A stretch of DNA of 64,000 nt, taken from NCBI RefSeq assembly GCF_026914185.1, contig NC_070573.1:3837501-3901500 (forward strand). Direction: 5' to 3'. Both the position numbers and the translations under genes were made by a program. The notes beneath the pieces were generated by a model that saw nothing but the letters and a program-made list of their open reading frames with translations, ran no database searches and was not told where the DNA came from. Origin of the DNA: Puccinia triticina. Its lineage: Eukaryota > Basidiomycota > Pucciniomycetes > Pucciniales > Pucciniaceae. Shown piece after piece: positions 46,088 to 56,990 of the stretch. The first letter of the stretch is position 1, and each line of letters starts with the position of its first letter.

Positions 46088-47743
46088 TGTCAGCCTACGT
46101 GATGCCAAGGATATTATCCTTCTAGCTACACGTGGTGCAAAGCAAAAGATTAGAGTTATAAAACTCTAAGACAAGGTTATAAGGGTTAATTCCAACGTAA
46201 TTGTTGGGAATTATGGCGTAAGAATAAGGCAATTTGGGCCAATTTGGGCCAATTTGACGTAATATAATTAATTTTAAAGAGGGGCCTGATAAATCAGGGG
46301 TGTTTAATCCCTCTAGAATGAAGAACTGGGGCCTGTAAACAGGGGTGTTTCAAATCCCAGCAAGAAATAGCGGAGAATCTCAAGAGAAGGGGCTTAAACT
46401 TACTAGTATAAGACCCTAGGGGCACTTGAGGTTCTTCAGGCGTGAAGTTGGGCAGTTGGAGGCGCTCAGAAGTGATAATCTTGAGGGCAGGGTGGTTACT
46501 GGACAGCTTCAGGGCGGAAATTGGGGCTAAAAATCACAAAAGTAGGTATTTTACCTGGCAAATCAAAGGCTAAGGAGGCTGTTGAAGGCGGGTAAAATTC
46601 TAGTAGGTAATGTAAAGCTGGGGAATCTCCTTTTGGGCGGAGAAGGGGCCCTTTTTATAGCCTAGGCAGGCCTCCAGGGGCGCCCAGGGGACATGTGGAC
46701 ACTTGTGGGCACATTCTGAGGCAATTTGGTTGCGCTAGAAGGCGCTGTGGGTCGTGGAACCTTGCGGCTTGGATACAAGGTTTGCCAAGGACCTTTTACA
46801 GAGGTTCTGCGTGATTTTACACATGCCTTACACGTCATGGGGGCTGGTTTGGGGGTTCTGTGACGCTCATTTCCGTGGAAATGTGCCACAGAAGGTACTA
46901 GAACTGGCTTCTGTGTACTTGTACACGTGTAAGCAGTGCTTTATACATGTTCTGGGGGCGCTCATTGATTGCTCCAGTTCATTTGATCCCTTCTACACAT
47001 TTACTACAGTTGTAATTTACGTGTGGTGAGGCTTGGGAGAAGCTGGGGCGCTTTCTAGTGTCTCCTGTGCACGCTGCAAGAGCTCTTTTCAATCTAGAAT
47101 GTTTTATATTGAATGACGTGGTAATTACATCTTGTTTGGTGATTAATTACATGTGTACAAGTCCTATAACACATGTAATATTGTTATTGGGGCGTATTCT
47201 GGCCCATTCTTACTTATTGGTAGCCTGAGCGCTTTGGTTGCGGGCTAGTTTATGCATTATGCATATATGTACACTATGGGCGCAGGCTTGAGCTCTCGGC
47301 AACAGAACACGCGGGCTGGGGTGCGCCACGCAACAAATAAAGCTATCTTTTGAACTGTACACAACACCTCAGTTATGTCACTGGAAATGGTTGTAAATAT
47401 ATGTACTTATATATATATGTGCATACAAGTGCATTCACGTGGGGCGTGATGCACTTGCTTAAACTTTGAAGTTAGTTTACACAAGGAAGGGGTAATAATT
47501 AAGGGTATGTGTAAGTGAGGTACCCTAGGTTATTTTACCTGTAGAATAAGAATCTTCTATAATATTTCACATATTAGTTACATAAAGCTGAGTAATTAAT
47601 TATTTATATATGTATTTAATGTTTTTGCGTAGTTTTACATATGTAAGAGTAATAATGTCTCTTTCATATGTAACACTACTTTTTATGGTTTTGTTTGTAT
47701 TATTTCTATGTCACGGTGGCTCTGCCATAGTAGCCAGCTGACA
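46088..47743. mobile_element. Solo LTR, 1,656 bp
   Basis: It starts TGTCAGC and ends GCTGACA, the mirror-image ends of an LTR. GCGGG flanks both sides perfectly (46083-46087 and 47744-47748), the 5-bp duplication of an integrase-type insertion. No internal retrotransposon genes and no second LTR at this site, so it is a recombined solo LTR. A related, rearranged copy hosts the TRIM-like element at 51-54.6 kb. Confidence 0.85.
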
Positions 47744-47748
47744 GCGGG

Positions 47749-48446
47749 CGCTTGTCTTTGGTAGAATTCTTCCAGGTTGCTGTCTTTGAGCTAAAGCAAC
47801 GGCAGTGTGTTGTCTGGGAGCAATGCGAGGGTACGGAGTACGTGCTCCAATGTTAGCTTTTATTTCTCCCTCTGCGTCCATTTTCTGGTCTATTAATCTC
47901 ACTGGAGCAGGGACCAGCTATCTGAGGAGCTTGGTCTTAGCCTGTCTATACGGGTGATCTTCTTGGTTTCCTGCTTGCTGAACGGTGTTTGCTACAAGTC
48001 AGTCTGCTCTTTTGATTCTGCTATTCCTCAAGGGAAGGTCTACTCACCGATTTCGGCGGTGGCTGCACTCCTGTCAAGCAGTTATTGTTGGTTCTGGTTA
48101 CCAATGCGGTCTGCAAGGGACCTATGAGCGTAAAGTTGATTAGCTGTTGCTCCGACTTTAAGTCTCCTCGAGGTACGTACTTAGACACTGAGCTGAACTC
48201 TAATCTGCACTTTTTGGTTCCTGGTGCGGTTGCCGTATCTGCAAGTGATCAAGCGGAGCTTGTCAACTAGAGAATGAGTTAGGTTCTGGGCTGCAGAGGG
48301 GGCTTACCTCTTTGGGCAGCTGGGTCTGGGTTTGCTTCTAGCCGCGCCAGCTTCCTCAAGGGTTGCTGGGGGTCTGGGTCTAGGTTCTGCTTTAGCCGCG
48401 CTAGCTTCCTTAAAGGTTGCTGCGGGCCTACGTCTGTATTCTCACA
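47749..48446. other. Right part of the insert in the satellite
   Basis: Contains TAGCCGCGC(C/T)AGCTTCCT in two copies (48340 and 48391) and a short minus-strand frame (47711-47902). No recognised gene; possibly part of a retrotransposon interior. Confidence 0.35.
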
Positions 48447-49510
48447 ATATTTGGGAACTGATCAGACTATAGCTGCTACATTTGGAGGTTTTGTGGTCAG
48501 TAAAGATACATAATGAAACCTTGGGGGCTTTTAAACATTTTGGTCACCATCTGGTAGAAGGATTCACAGGGTGGGATGAGATATAGTGGCAAAAACACCA
48601 AGAAACTACCAAAGTAGTGATATTTGGAAACTGATCAGACTGTAGCTGCTACATTTGGAGGTTTTGTGGTCAGTAAAGGTACAAGATGAAGCTTTGGGGG
48701 CTTTTCAACATTTTGGTCACCATCTGGCAGAAGGATTCCCAGGCTGGGATGAGATATATTGGCAGAAACACCAAGAAACTACCAAAGTAGTGATATTTGG
48801 GAACTGATCAGACTATAGCTGTTACATTTGGGAGGTTTTTTGTTCAGCAAAGGTACATAATGAAACCTTGGGGACTTTTCAACATTTTGATCACCATCTG
48901 GAAGAAGGATTCCCACTCTGGGATGAGATATAGTGGCAGAAACACCAAGAAACTACCAAAGTAGTGATATTTGGGACCCGATCAGACTGTAGCTTCAACA
49001 TTTGGGGATTTTGTGGTCAGGAAAGGTACAAAATGAAATTTTGGGGGCTTGTAAACATTTTGATCACCATCTGGAAGAAGGATTCCCACTCTGGGATGAG
49101 ATATAGTGGCAGAAACACCAAGAAACTACCAAAGTAGTGATATTTGGGAACTGATCAGACTTTAGCTGCTACATTTGGGGGTTTTGTGGTCAGGAAAGGT
49201 ACAAAATGAAATTTTGGGGGCTTGTAAACATTTTGATCACCATCTGGAAGAAGGATTCCCACTCTGGGATGAGATATAGTGGCAGAAACACCAAGAAACT
49301 ACCAAAGTAGTGATATTTGGGAACTGATCAGACTTTAGCTGCTACATTTGGGGGTTTTGTGGTCAGTAAAGGTACGTAATGAAACTTTGGGGGCTTGTAA
49401 ACATTTTGGTAAAAATATCTTGGAAGATTCCCCACACTGGGATGAGATATAGTGGCAGAAACACCAAGAAACTGATATTTGGCAACTGATCAGATTATAG
49501 CTGCTGCATA
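48447..49510. repeat. 173-bp satellite, block 2
   Basis: ATATTTGG recurs at 48447, 48620, 48793, 48967, 49140, 49313 and 49475, in the same orientation as block 1. The last unit has lost about 11 bp. Confidence 0.95.
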
Positions 49511-50711
49511 ATGGATGTGACCCCAAACACAATGTTTCTGGGTTTTATATGCAACTAGAGTATAAAGCGGCTACGCCGCCGCACCCCCGGGGTCTGGAAC
49601 ACAAAGCAAGCCCCCAGCAGACACAGGACCCAAAAAGGCCAAGGTTTCCCCGCCCCCAACCAGGAACACCCTCTCCTTGTGATGTGCATGACAGTAAGGG
49701 GCCACATCACTGGCAAACACAACAGATTATCATTGCAGTCAACTTGAAAGCAAAACTTTTTGGAAAACTGAGACATAAAAGTTTATGGAAATATGAATTG
49801 GTTGCAAATTCATAGACAAAGTAGCAGATGCAGGGCGTCAAGTTTTTACCGCTATGGTACAACTTTGACAACAGCATGTTTTAAAAGTCCACGTTCAATG
49901 AACTCGTGCTGCCATCAGAGTCATTGTCCAAGATATTGTGAGACGAGACCGTCGCATGAGTTACCTGAAATGAATAGAGTCTCAGCCCAAACAATTTCAG
50001 TATTGAGCTTTCAACTGAACCTGTCATTCACCTCTATGACCATTTGACACGGCCTCCTCCCAAAACCGTCTATGAAACCCTTATAGGTCATTTTGCTTCT
50101 TTGGAAGGATAGAGGAAGAGCGGCAAAATTCCCTCCTTTTATATTGTGCATAGAGTCGTATCGCAAGGGGGATGCCGTGAGTAGTAAGTCTATCAGCAAG
50201 TGGGAGAGAAACAAAGTTGCGCAATAAGCGCTGAAGAGTGCCATGAGGGTCGGAGTAACCATAGTCATGCAAATTTACTCATTTGATACATTGCGGTCCA
50301 AACCTGCGAGACGAGAGTACCTGGCCGTTCAAAACCATGTAGAATTTAGGGGCGAGGCAACTTACGCCTCCTGGTGTCAGGGTAATGAAATGCCACTCCA
50401 CAACGGAAAGCTGTAATTGCCGTTTGGAGAGATTGGTTGAGAACCCCCCGCCCCCATTGGGATAGAGCTTGAAATGTGCCGGTCAAGTTGTATGTGGGCA
50501 AGTTGCGGCCACCCAGCAGGTCAGAACATAACCCCTCCTCAAAAACAGGACAACATAGATGAATGCAGGTGGTAGGGTCCATTTTGGCGTACTGAGTTAT
50601 CCTCTGCGTCGGAGCCGCCGCAGTGACCAAATGCGGAAGGGGCGCCAACATTGGTAAATCTTCTCAGCGTTGCAGGCGCTGCGGTAACGGGAATAAAGAA
50701 GCGGTGTGGCC
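49511..50711. other. No recognised gene
   Basis: Minus-strand open frames at 50081-50272 and 50346-50651 look protein-like in places (for example LADRLTTHGIPLAIRLYAQY). I cannot link them to a family or to a splice model. Confidence 0.35.
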
Positions 50712-51131
50712 GTCAGTAAACGAGATGAAACAGGGTTTTTAATCCCTCAGAAGGACACACTGGGGCCTGTGAACAGGGGTGGTTTAAATCCCAGTAAGGA
50801 ATGGCGGAGAATCTCAAGAGAAGGGGTTAAACTTACTAGAATTAAGCCCTTAAAGTCTTGAGGTTCTTCTGGGGTGAATCTGAGCAGATTCAGACAAAGG
50901 AATGAGGCTAAAATCAGCAACTATGGATCTTACCAGGCAGAGAACAAGTGTTGAGCACGTGTTGGAAGTGGGTAATAATCAAAGTGGGTGTAATAGCATG
51001 AGGAAAGGGCTTTTTGGGCGGACAGAGGGCTCTTTAAATACCTTTTGCAGCCCTCTGGGGCGCCCAGGGGAGCCTCAGGGGCACTGGCCAACTTGTGGGC
51101 GCCTGCAAACGGGTTTTTTGCTGTGTTGATG
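50712..51131. mobile_element. Left half of a second copy of the long LTR, split by a later insertion
   Basis: GGGGCCTGTGAACAGGGGTG, GCGGAGAATCTCAAGAGAAG and CTCTGGGGCGCCCAGGGG match the solo LTR at 46.3-46.7 kb. The left terminus is not preserved. The right half resumes at 54577. Confidence 0.7.
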
Positions 51132-51526
51132 TGTAAGGGTCCAGTAGACCCTCACTGATGAAGACAAGGAAACCGGGGCCAAAGGGGAAGAGGCCGGAGC
51201 CTTTGGAAACTTTATAGTTCCAAACGGTGGGGGACTCGATTGCAAAGGGCTAGCCGGGAGAGAGGGAAGCTCTCTCTGGTAAGTACAACTAGACAGAATG
51301 GGAGAAAGTGGAAAGGAGCTTACCTAGCCGGGAGAGAGGGAAGCTCTCTGCTGGAATAAGGAAGCAGAGGGTGAAGACTAAGTACGAGGGAGAACTAGGA
51401 TTATGTAATCTAGTGACATGTCTGTGTAAGCCTATGAGGAGCAGGGCTTACATTCTCCCCTCCTATAAAAAAAAATAAAGATGGGGAAAATTAACAGTAG
51501 GAATGCATGAGAGAACTGGAAAGTGG

Positions 51527-51952
51527 GTGGAAGACGCAAGGTTCAAGGGCGAGGGGGCCTTATGGCCAGTTGCAAGGTTCGAGGGCAAGGGGCCGTATGG
51601 GCCAGTTGCGAGGTTTGAGGGCGAGGGGCCTTATGGCCAGTTGCAAGGTTCGAGGGCAAGGGGCCGTATGAACCAGTTGCGAGGTTTGAGGGTGAGGAGC
51701 CTTATGGCCAGTTGCGAGGTTTGAGGGCAAGGGGCCGTATGGGCCAGTTGCAAGGTTTGAGGGCGAGGGGCCTTATGGGCCAGTTGCAAGGTTTGAGGGC
51801 AAGGGGCCGTATGGGCCAGTTGCGAGGTTCAAGGGCGAGGGGCCTTATGGGCCAGTTGCGAGGTTTGAGGGCAAGGGGCCGTATGGGCCAGTTGTGAGGT
51901 TCGAGGGCGAGGGGCCTTATGGCCAGTTGCAAGGTTTGAGGGCAAGGGGTCA
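51527..51952. repeat. 36-bp tandem repeats inside the TRIM-like element
   Basis: About twelve units of the form GCCAGTTGCRAGGTTYGAGG followed by GCRAGGGGCCKTATGG. Alternating variants (AAGGGGCCGTATGGG and GAGGGGCCTTATGG) suggest a higher-order unit of two. Confidence 0.9.
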
Positions 51953-52911
51953 ATGGGGATCCCAGGTGATGTGGGGGGGTCTCAGGGGTCATCGGGGAGT
52001 CTCAGGAGTTGTTGGAGAGGAAATGGTGTTGTCAAGGAGAGAACGGGGTCAGAGATGGAGGGGGTTTATGCTGAGCACTCTGTAAGGACTCTGTTAGTCC
52101 TTCACTGAGAGTGAGCTGGAACGGGCACGAGGGACAAGGCAGGAAGCCTAGAGCGGTTCTAGGACCAAACACAGGGGCAATTGGATTGCTAGCTCAGAGA
52201 GAAGAGGGATCAGTTCTCTGCTGTGAGATGAAAGATAAAAGGAGAGAGAAACGAGACAAGCTTACCTAGCTCAGAGAGAAGAGGGATCAGTTCTCTGCTG
52301 AGCCAGGGATGAAAGGCAAGTGCGCTATATACAACATTGTGACAGGCTTGTGTCATCTCATGACATATTGTGAACCCAACAGAGGAGGGGGGTTTACACA
52401 CTCGAGGAGGCCTAATGGCGGTGGCGGCGCGCAAGTTGGCGAGGAGGCGAGCCGTTGCGCAAGAAGACAGGGGCGTGGTGAGTGATTGCATCCAAGATGG
52501 GGGGAGAAGGCAAGAGATGACGCAGGAGGTGGTGGCGTCGTGCAGGTTAGCGTAGTCTCTGGTGGCGGACCGCCAGCTGAGGGGCGGTCTTCAGGCAATT
52601 GTGGACACTGGTGGGGCCGGAGGCGGCCATCAGAGCCTCTGGGCAGACGGCGGAAGATTGGAAGAGCAAGTTACCGGCATGGGCTTGGGTAGGGGAAGAG
52701 TTGTTGAAGAGGGTGCAAGGGCAAGGGAGAGCGGGAGGTGTCAATGGTGGAGTAGCCTATCAGGCAGTGCCGACGTCTCTGGAAACCACACGGATGGTCT
52801 CTACGGAAGAATGATCGATCCAGTGGTCGTCGATGTCGTCGTCGTCGTGTTTGAAGGAGGGCTGGAGCAGGTTGTAGTGGGAATGGGAGGGGGAGGGCAT
52901 CAATTTACGGC

Positions 52912-53173
52912 GTGCGTGGGTGTTAGAGGCAAGCAGGATGGATCCAATCTGGTGCCCATAAGCGGGGGGTGGAGCAAGGGTGCCGGCCATGGGTGCCAGA
53001 CCCCATTTCTTGACGTTAGCCTTGATGAAGACGAACCCGGCTTGGCCGAGGTTGATGTGGACGGCGGCGGGCCCGGTGGCGCCAACGGTGGGGAAGCTGG
53101 CGGCGGGTGGGGCTAGGCCGGCGGCAATCCTGGTGGGCAGGAGCAGGCCGGAGGGCAGCAGGATGGAGGGGGG
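52912..53173 (-). pseudogene. Captured SPRY-domain fragment of an SSH4/EAR1-like gene
   Basis: Ssh4/Ear1 proteins are fungal adaptors for the Rsp5 ubiquitin ligase, with a SPRY domain. Minus-strand reading gives GATGPAAVHINLGQAGFVFI and KANVKKWGLAPMAGTLAPPP, then AYGHQIGSILLA, the conserved core of that SPRY domain. No other SSH4 part (membrane anchor, PY motifs) is seen. The frame is the same as that of the ORC2 piece immediately upstream, giving one open frame down to a stop at 52760. It lies in antisense inside the LTR element. Confidence 0.8.
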
Positions 53174-53880
53174 GAGGAGGGCGTCAAAGGTGGTGCCAAG
53201 CAGACTCTTGAGCACATATCCGGTCAGGGTGGGCAGTTGGTGGTAGATGAAGTTGAAGGTGGAGGCGAGGGGGGCCTGGCCGCCTGGGCGTGCGGAGGCG
53301 CGGTGGAGGGGCAGCAGGACGGGGGCGTGGATGTGGTCGAGGGTGGCGATCAGATGCAGCGAGGGCTGGGCGACAAGCAGGCCCAGGATGGTCTGGATCT
53401 TTGGGCTCCGGAAGCCGTGGCAGTCAAGGTTGTGGGGGAGCAGGACAATGTCTGGCTGGTCATGCTGGCGGCGGCGGCTCAGGAGGCCGCAGAGGCACTG
53501 GGCCTGGGCCTCGAGGGCCTTGAGCAAGCTTGCTTTCCGGGGCGCATGGTGGTGGGGCTGATCTTCGTCATTGGAAGACGCGGGGGACGGGTGGTCGAGG
53601 ATGATGGCCTCGAGCTCGGCAAGGATGGCGGGGAGGTTGGCGTCGGCCTGGAAGCCGTTGATGACAAGGGCCTCCCAGCTGAGACGGGGGACAAGGTGTT
53701 CGTGGAGGAAGTAGTTGAGGGCGGCGCGCTTGCTGCCAAGGCCATGGAAGAGGAGCGAGGAGCCCTGGCGGAGCTCGGTGGCCCACTGGGGCCAGTGCTG
53801 CTCGGCGGGGCAGAGTGGCTCCCAGGAATCCCTGGGCGGGGTGGTCCTGCTTGCCGGCGGAGTCTGCCGAGCTCAAGGAG
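53174..53880 (-). pseudogene. ORC2: Captured ORC2 fragment (origin recognition complex subunit 2)
   Basis: ORC2 is a subunit of the nuclear replication-origin complex. On the minus strand, QWATELRQGSSLLFHGLGSK (about 53790-53730) matches the ORC2 signature that precedes the AAA-like core. It is followed by LVINGFQADANLPAILAELE, then DIVLLPHNLDCHGF, IQTILGLLVAQPSLHLIATL and DHIHAPVL (about 53450-53310), and FNFIYHQLPTLTGY. The frame is open through all of this and runs on into the SPRY fragment. The N- and C-terminal ends of ORC2 are absent. It is GC-rich compared with the surrounding satellites. Confidence 0.85.
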
Positions 53881-54576
53881 TTGGCCGTTGTGTGCTTGGA
53901 CTATGTCCTTGACAATTTGTCAAGTCTCTCTCAGTACTCGCGTCACCTCTATTACCCTCAACAGACGAGGGGCGTGAGGAGGAGTGCGAGTGATGAGTCC
54001 TGGGAGGCTGGTCCGCTTGGGCTGGGGCGGCTGGTGATCTGGATGAGGCTAGTTGGCTGGCAAGACGTTGTGGGTGCTGGTGGTGTTGGAGGCTGCGTAA
54101 CTGATTTCTGTTTTTGGTGACCGAATGCCAATGAAGGCCAAGCCACGTTGCCACAGGTACAAGGATTTGCCAGATAGGTCACGGTTGACCAGGAGCAGAG
54201 AGTTTTCCAATCAGATTCAGTGATCCAGGTACATTCGGAACAAGAAAAAAAAAGTGTAAGGGTCCAGTAGACCTTCACTGATGAAGACAAGGAAACTGGG
54301 GCCAAAAGGGACGAGGCCGGAGCCTTTGGAAACTTTCTAGTTCCAAACGGTGGGGGGACTCAATTGCAAAGGGCTAGCCGGGAGAGAGGGAAGCTCTCTC
54401 TGGTAAGTATAATCAGACAGAATGAGAGAAAGTGGAAAGGAGCTTACCTAGCCGGGAGAGAAGGAAGTTCTCTGCCGGAATAAGGAAGCAGAGGGTGAAG
54501 ACTAAGTACAAGGGAGAACTAGGATTATGTAATCTAGTGACATGTCTGTGTAAGCCTATGAGGAGCAGGGCTTACA

Positions 54577-55340
54577 CGATGGCGCCATAGAGGCTTGAAA
54601 CCCTTTGGGAGTGTGCCAAGGGAGACTAAATCAGTGTTTTGATACCACAGTTCAACCTTGCTACATGTGTGGTACAGAAGAGGCTGAGACGTGCGGCCAT
54701 TTGTTCCAGAATGGGCCACAGTATTTTCCAATCTAGTGTACTGTGCATGTACTAGTCCTTCTGCTGTGTCAGGAATATTCTGTTTACATCCATGTGAAAT
54801 CATTACATATGTACAGCTTATGTAATGTGTGTAGTGTTTCACGTGGAGGGGCAGACTTGATGTCATTACTTCCCTGGTGGGCGTGCTGTAATGTACAGGT
54901 AGCCTTTTTGGGGTTTCATTCATGTTTGGAGCTCTGTGCCGTCTTTGGGCGTAGTGCGCAGCACGTGAGTTTAGATTTAACTCAACCTAAGTTGGGCTAT
55001 CTTCTAAACTAAACATAACACTTCAGTTTCATGGTTATTGAAGTGTTATAAGCATATGTACATATGTATATAAGCATACAGGTGCATTCACATGGGATGT
55101 GGTGCACCTGTTAAACTTTGAAGTCAATTTACACAAGGAAGGAATAACAACTAAGGGTACCTTGAAGTGAGGTACCCTAGGTTAAATTAGGCTTAGATTA
55201 AGAATATTGAATAATATTCCAGGTTTTATATGTGTAAGGATAAGTAATGGTAGTAATAATGTCTCTTTCTTATGTAATGATATTTCATGTTTGTATTTGA
55301 TATTATGTCACAGTGGCTCTGACATAGTAGCCAGCTGACA
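54577..55340. mobile_element. Right half of the second long-LTR copy
   Basis: It resumes the long-LTR sequence after the inserted element and ends ATAGTAGCCAGCTGACA at 55340, as in the solo LTR. TTTTACACAAGG-like and GAGGTACCCTAGGTTA segments match 47470-47530. Confidence 0.75.
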
Positions 55341-55552
55341 GGACCGCTTGCGCATACGGCTTATGGATCCAAAATGTTACCGCCCTGGGTGAGTTAGCCA
55401 GCTCGTGTTTGATAAAAGAATGCCAAACAGCTCATAATTTGCCTCCTGTCAGCCAAAAGGGGCCTGTCACCGTCACACAACAAGCAATGGTATTGTCCCG
55501 ATGTGATTGACTTCCCTCGGCTTAGCGGCTTTGGAGATAAGAATAAAGACCT

Positions 55553-56492
55553 CTGACCCGGATCTTTCATTCTGCCAATTACCAAAACCCCACATCCTGA
55601 ATCAACCATTGTCCGGGGGCTTTACCGCCTCCTCCACCCTCCTTCTCGCTTGTACAACAACTGGGCTAGGATTGTGGCTGCCTATATAGAATTGATGTCC
55701 GACAACCTCTTCAGACCACCACAAATCAGTGCGCCTCACACCAACAATCACATTACTCACGGTGTGGAAGCTCTGAACTTTCTCAACGCTGTGAAGAATT
55801 CATCTTCCACCTCTGACGCTGCCAACAACCATGAAGTCCCTTCTGCATCCTCTGCCCAGTGCCTTCACTTCGTCAACATCCTTCACAAATTTCAGAACGT
55901 GGTAATTGATGTCCAGATGGCTTACATCATTTTCCACACACACTCAATCAGCAAAGCACCCCTGACCCTGGCTCAAAAAAAGGCAAACCACAGAGCCAAT
56001 CAAGCACCATCACACAGTGAAACAGCACCTTTGGCCCGTATTGAGAAAGGTCCTTTGGACATTGCTAACACACAAACCGACTCCAATCAGCACCTCCAAA
56101 CGTATCAACGCAAGCAGAATTTTCAGCCACTGGTATACTTTGTCCTTGCCGGAGTCTGTGGGCTGTTTATTACTTCCAGGGACCATAGGATTGCTGGAAC
56201 ATCAACATGCATGTTGTTCATTCAAGCCATTTCAATCATCAAACACCATTCAACAACCCCGCATACGGCCGAGGAACCAATTTGGAAACATCTTTCCGCC
56301 TATCTATTTGAGATCTTCCTCCCATTATTTCAGTTGCCGCAAAAGATTTTCCCCCTCAATCAATTCAAAGTCCCAACTCAGTTTGGACTTGCGGAAGCCA
56401 TTCCAAATGATTTCCTCAATCAATGGCAGGAATGGAACCCCACATCCCCATTTCTTCACCCCAGCGCACCTCCACAAATCGGTGGTTCTTAG
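55553..56492 (+). CDS. Unrecognised open reading frame, about 310 residues
   Basis: An open frame from about 55553 reads TIVRGLYRLLHPPSRLYNNW, then ARIVAAYIELMSDNLFRPPQ. It runs to a stop at 56490-56492 (PQIGGS end). The first in-frame ATG shown is inside MSDNLF at 55695; upstream sequence stays open, so the true start or a 5' exon is unresolved. Composition is H/N/S-rich with a hydrophobic stretch (PLVYFVLAGVCGLFI). No domain is recognised. It converges with the gene at 56991-57856. Confidence 0.4.
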
Positions 56493-56990
56493 CTCCTTAG
56501 AAGCTCTTACATACTTTCCGCCAAAACCCTCTCCTCTATTGTTGTTGAATGTCTCATGTGTTGAATTTTCCTGTATGTCTGATCTTGGTTCCCAATCACA
56601 ATCTCACCTGCTGTCTCTCAATGCTACAACTATTTCAATGAGGCTGCTCATGGGATCATTCCCATTAGTAAGTCAGCCTGGCCTGAGGAATTGTGAGTTT
56701 GAGATTGGTACTCACAATTCCAGCAAACACAGATATTAGATGCTGGTTTGGATGAGTAAGCACATCAAGATTATCTTTGGCATCCAGGCATGATTGAAGA
56801 TACAATCCTGGTTTTTATTCCTTTGTTCCTCAGCACTATCACCATGAGGACAGCTACAAGGTACAACACATGGGTGGAGTTGACAAGGAATATTGACACG
56901 GGACATGACAGGAAACAGGTGTTGGGAGGGGGAGATTTCCTAAACATGCGCAAATCTCTCTGGCAAAAACATATCTTATAGTCTTATGAG

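Larger units (their letters stand above)
51132..54576 (+). mobile_element. TRIM/LARD-type retrotransposon carrying captured gene fragments
   Basis: Two near-identical LTRs, 51132-51452 (321 bp) and 54255-54576 (322 bp), both start TGTAAGGGTCCAG and end GGGCTTACA. An A-rich polypurine tract (ACAAGAAAAAAAAAAG-like, 54239-54254) directly precedes the right LTR, which fixes the orientation as plus. TGATG (51127-51131) and CGATG (54577-54581) form a 5-bp target duplication with one mismatch. No gag or pol is present. Inside are a 36-bp repeat array and an antisense ORC2-SSH4 chimera. I could not identify a primer-binding site with confidence. Confidence 0.85.

Noticed and set aside
47711..47902. 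A short minus-strand frame beside the solo LTR as a gag remnant
   Set aside because: Only about 60 residues, upstream stop within a few codons, and no zinc-knuckle or other gag motif.
53237..53977. A 246-residue plus-strand open frame in the TRIM-like element
   Set aside because: It is the complement of the ORC2 fragment. The minus strand carries the recognisable motifs.
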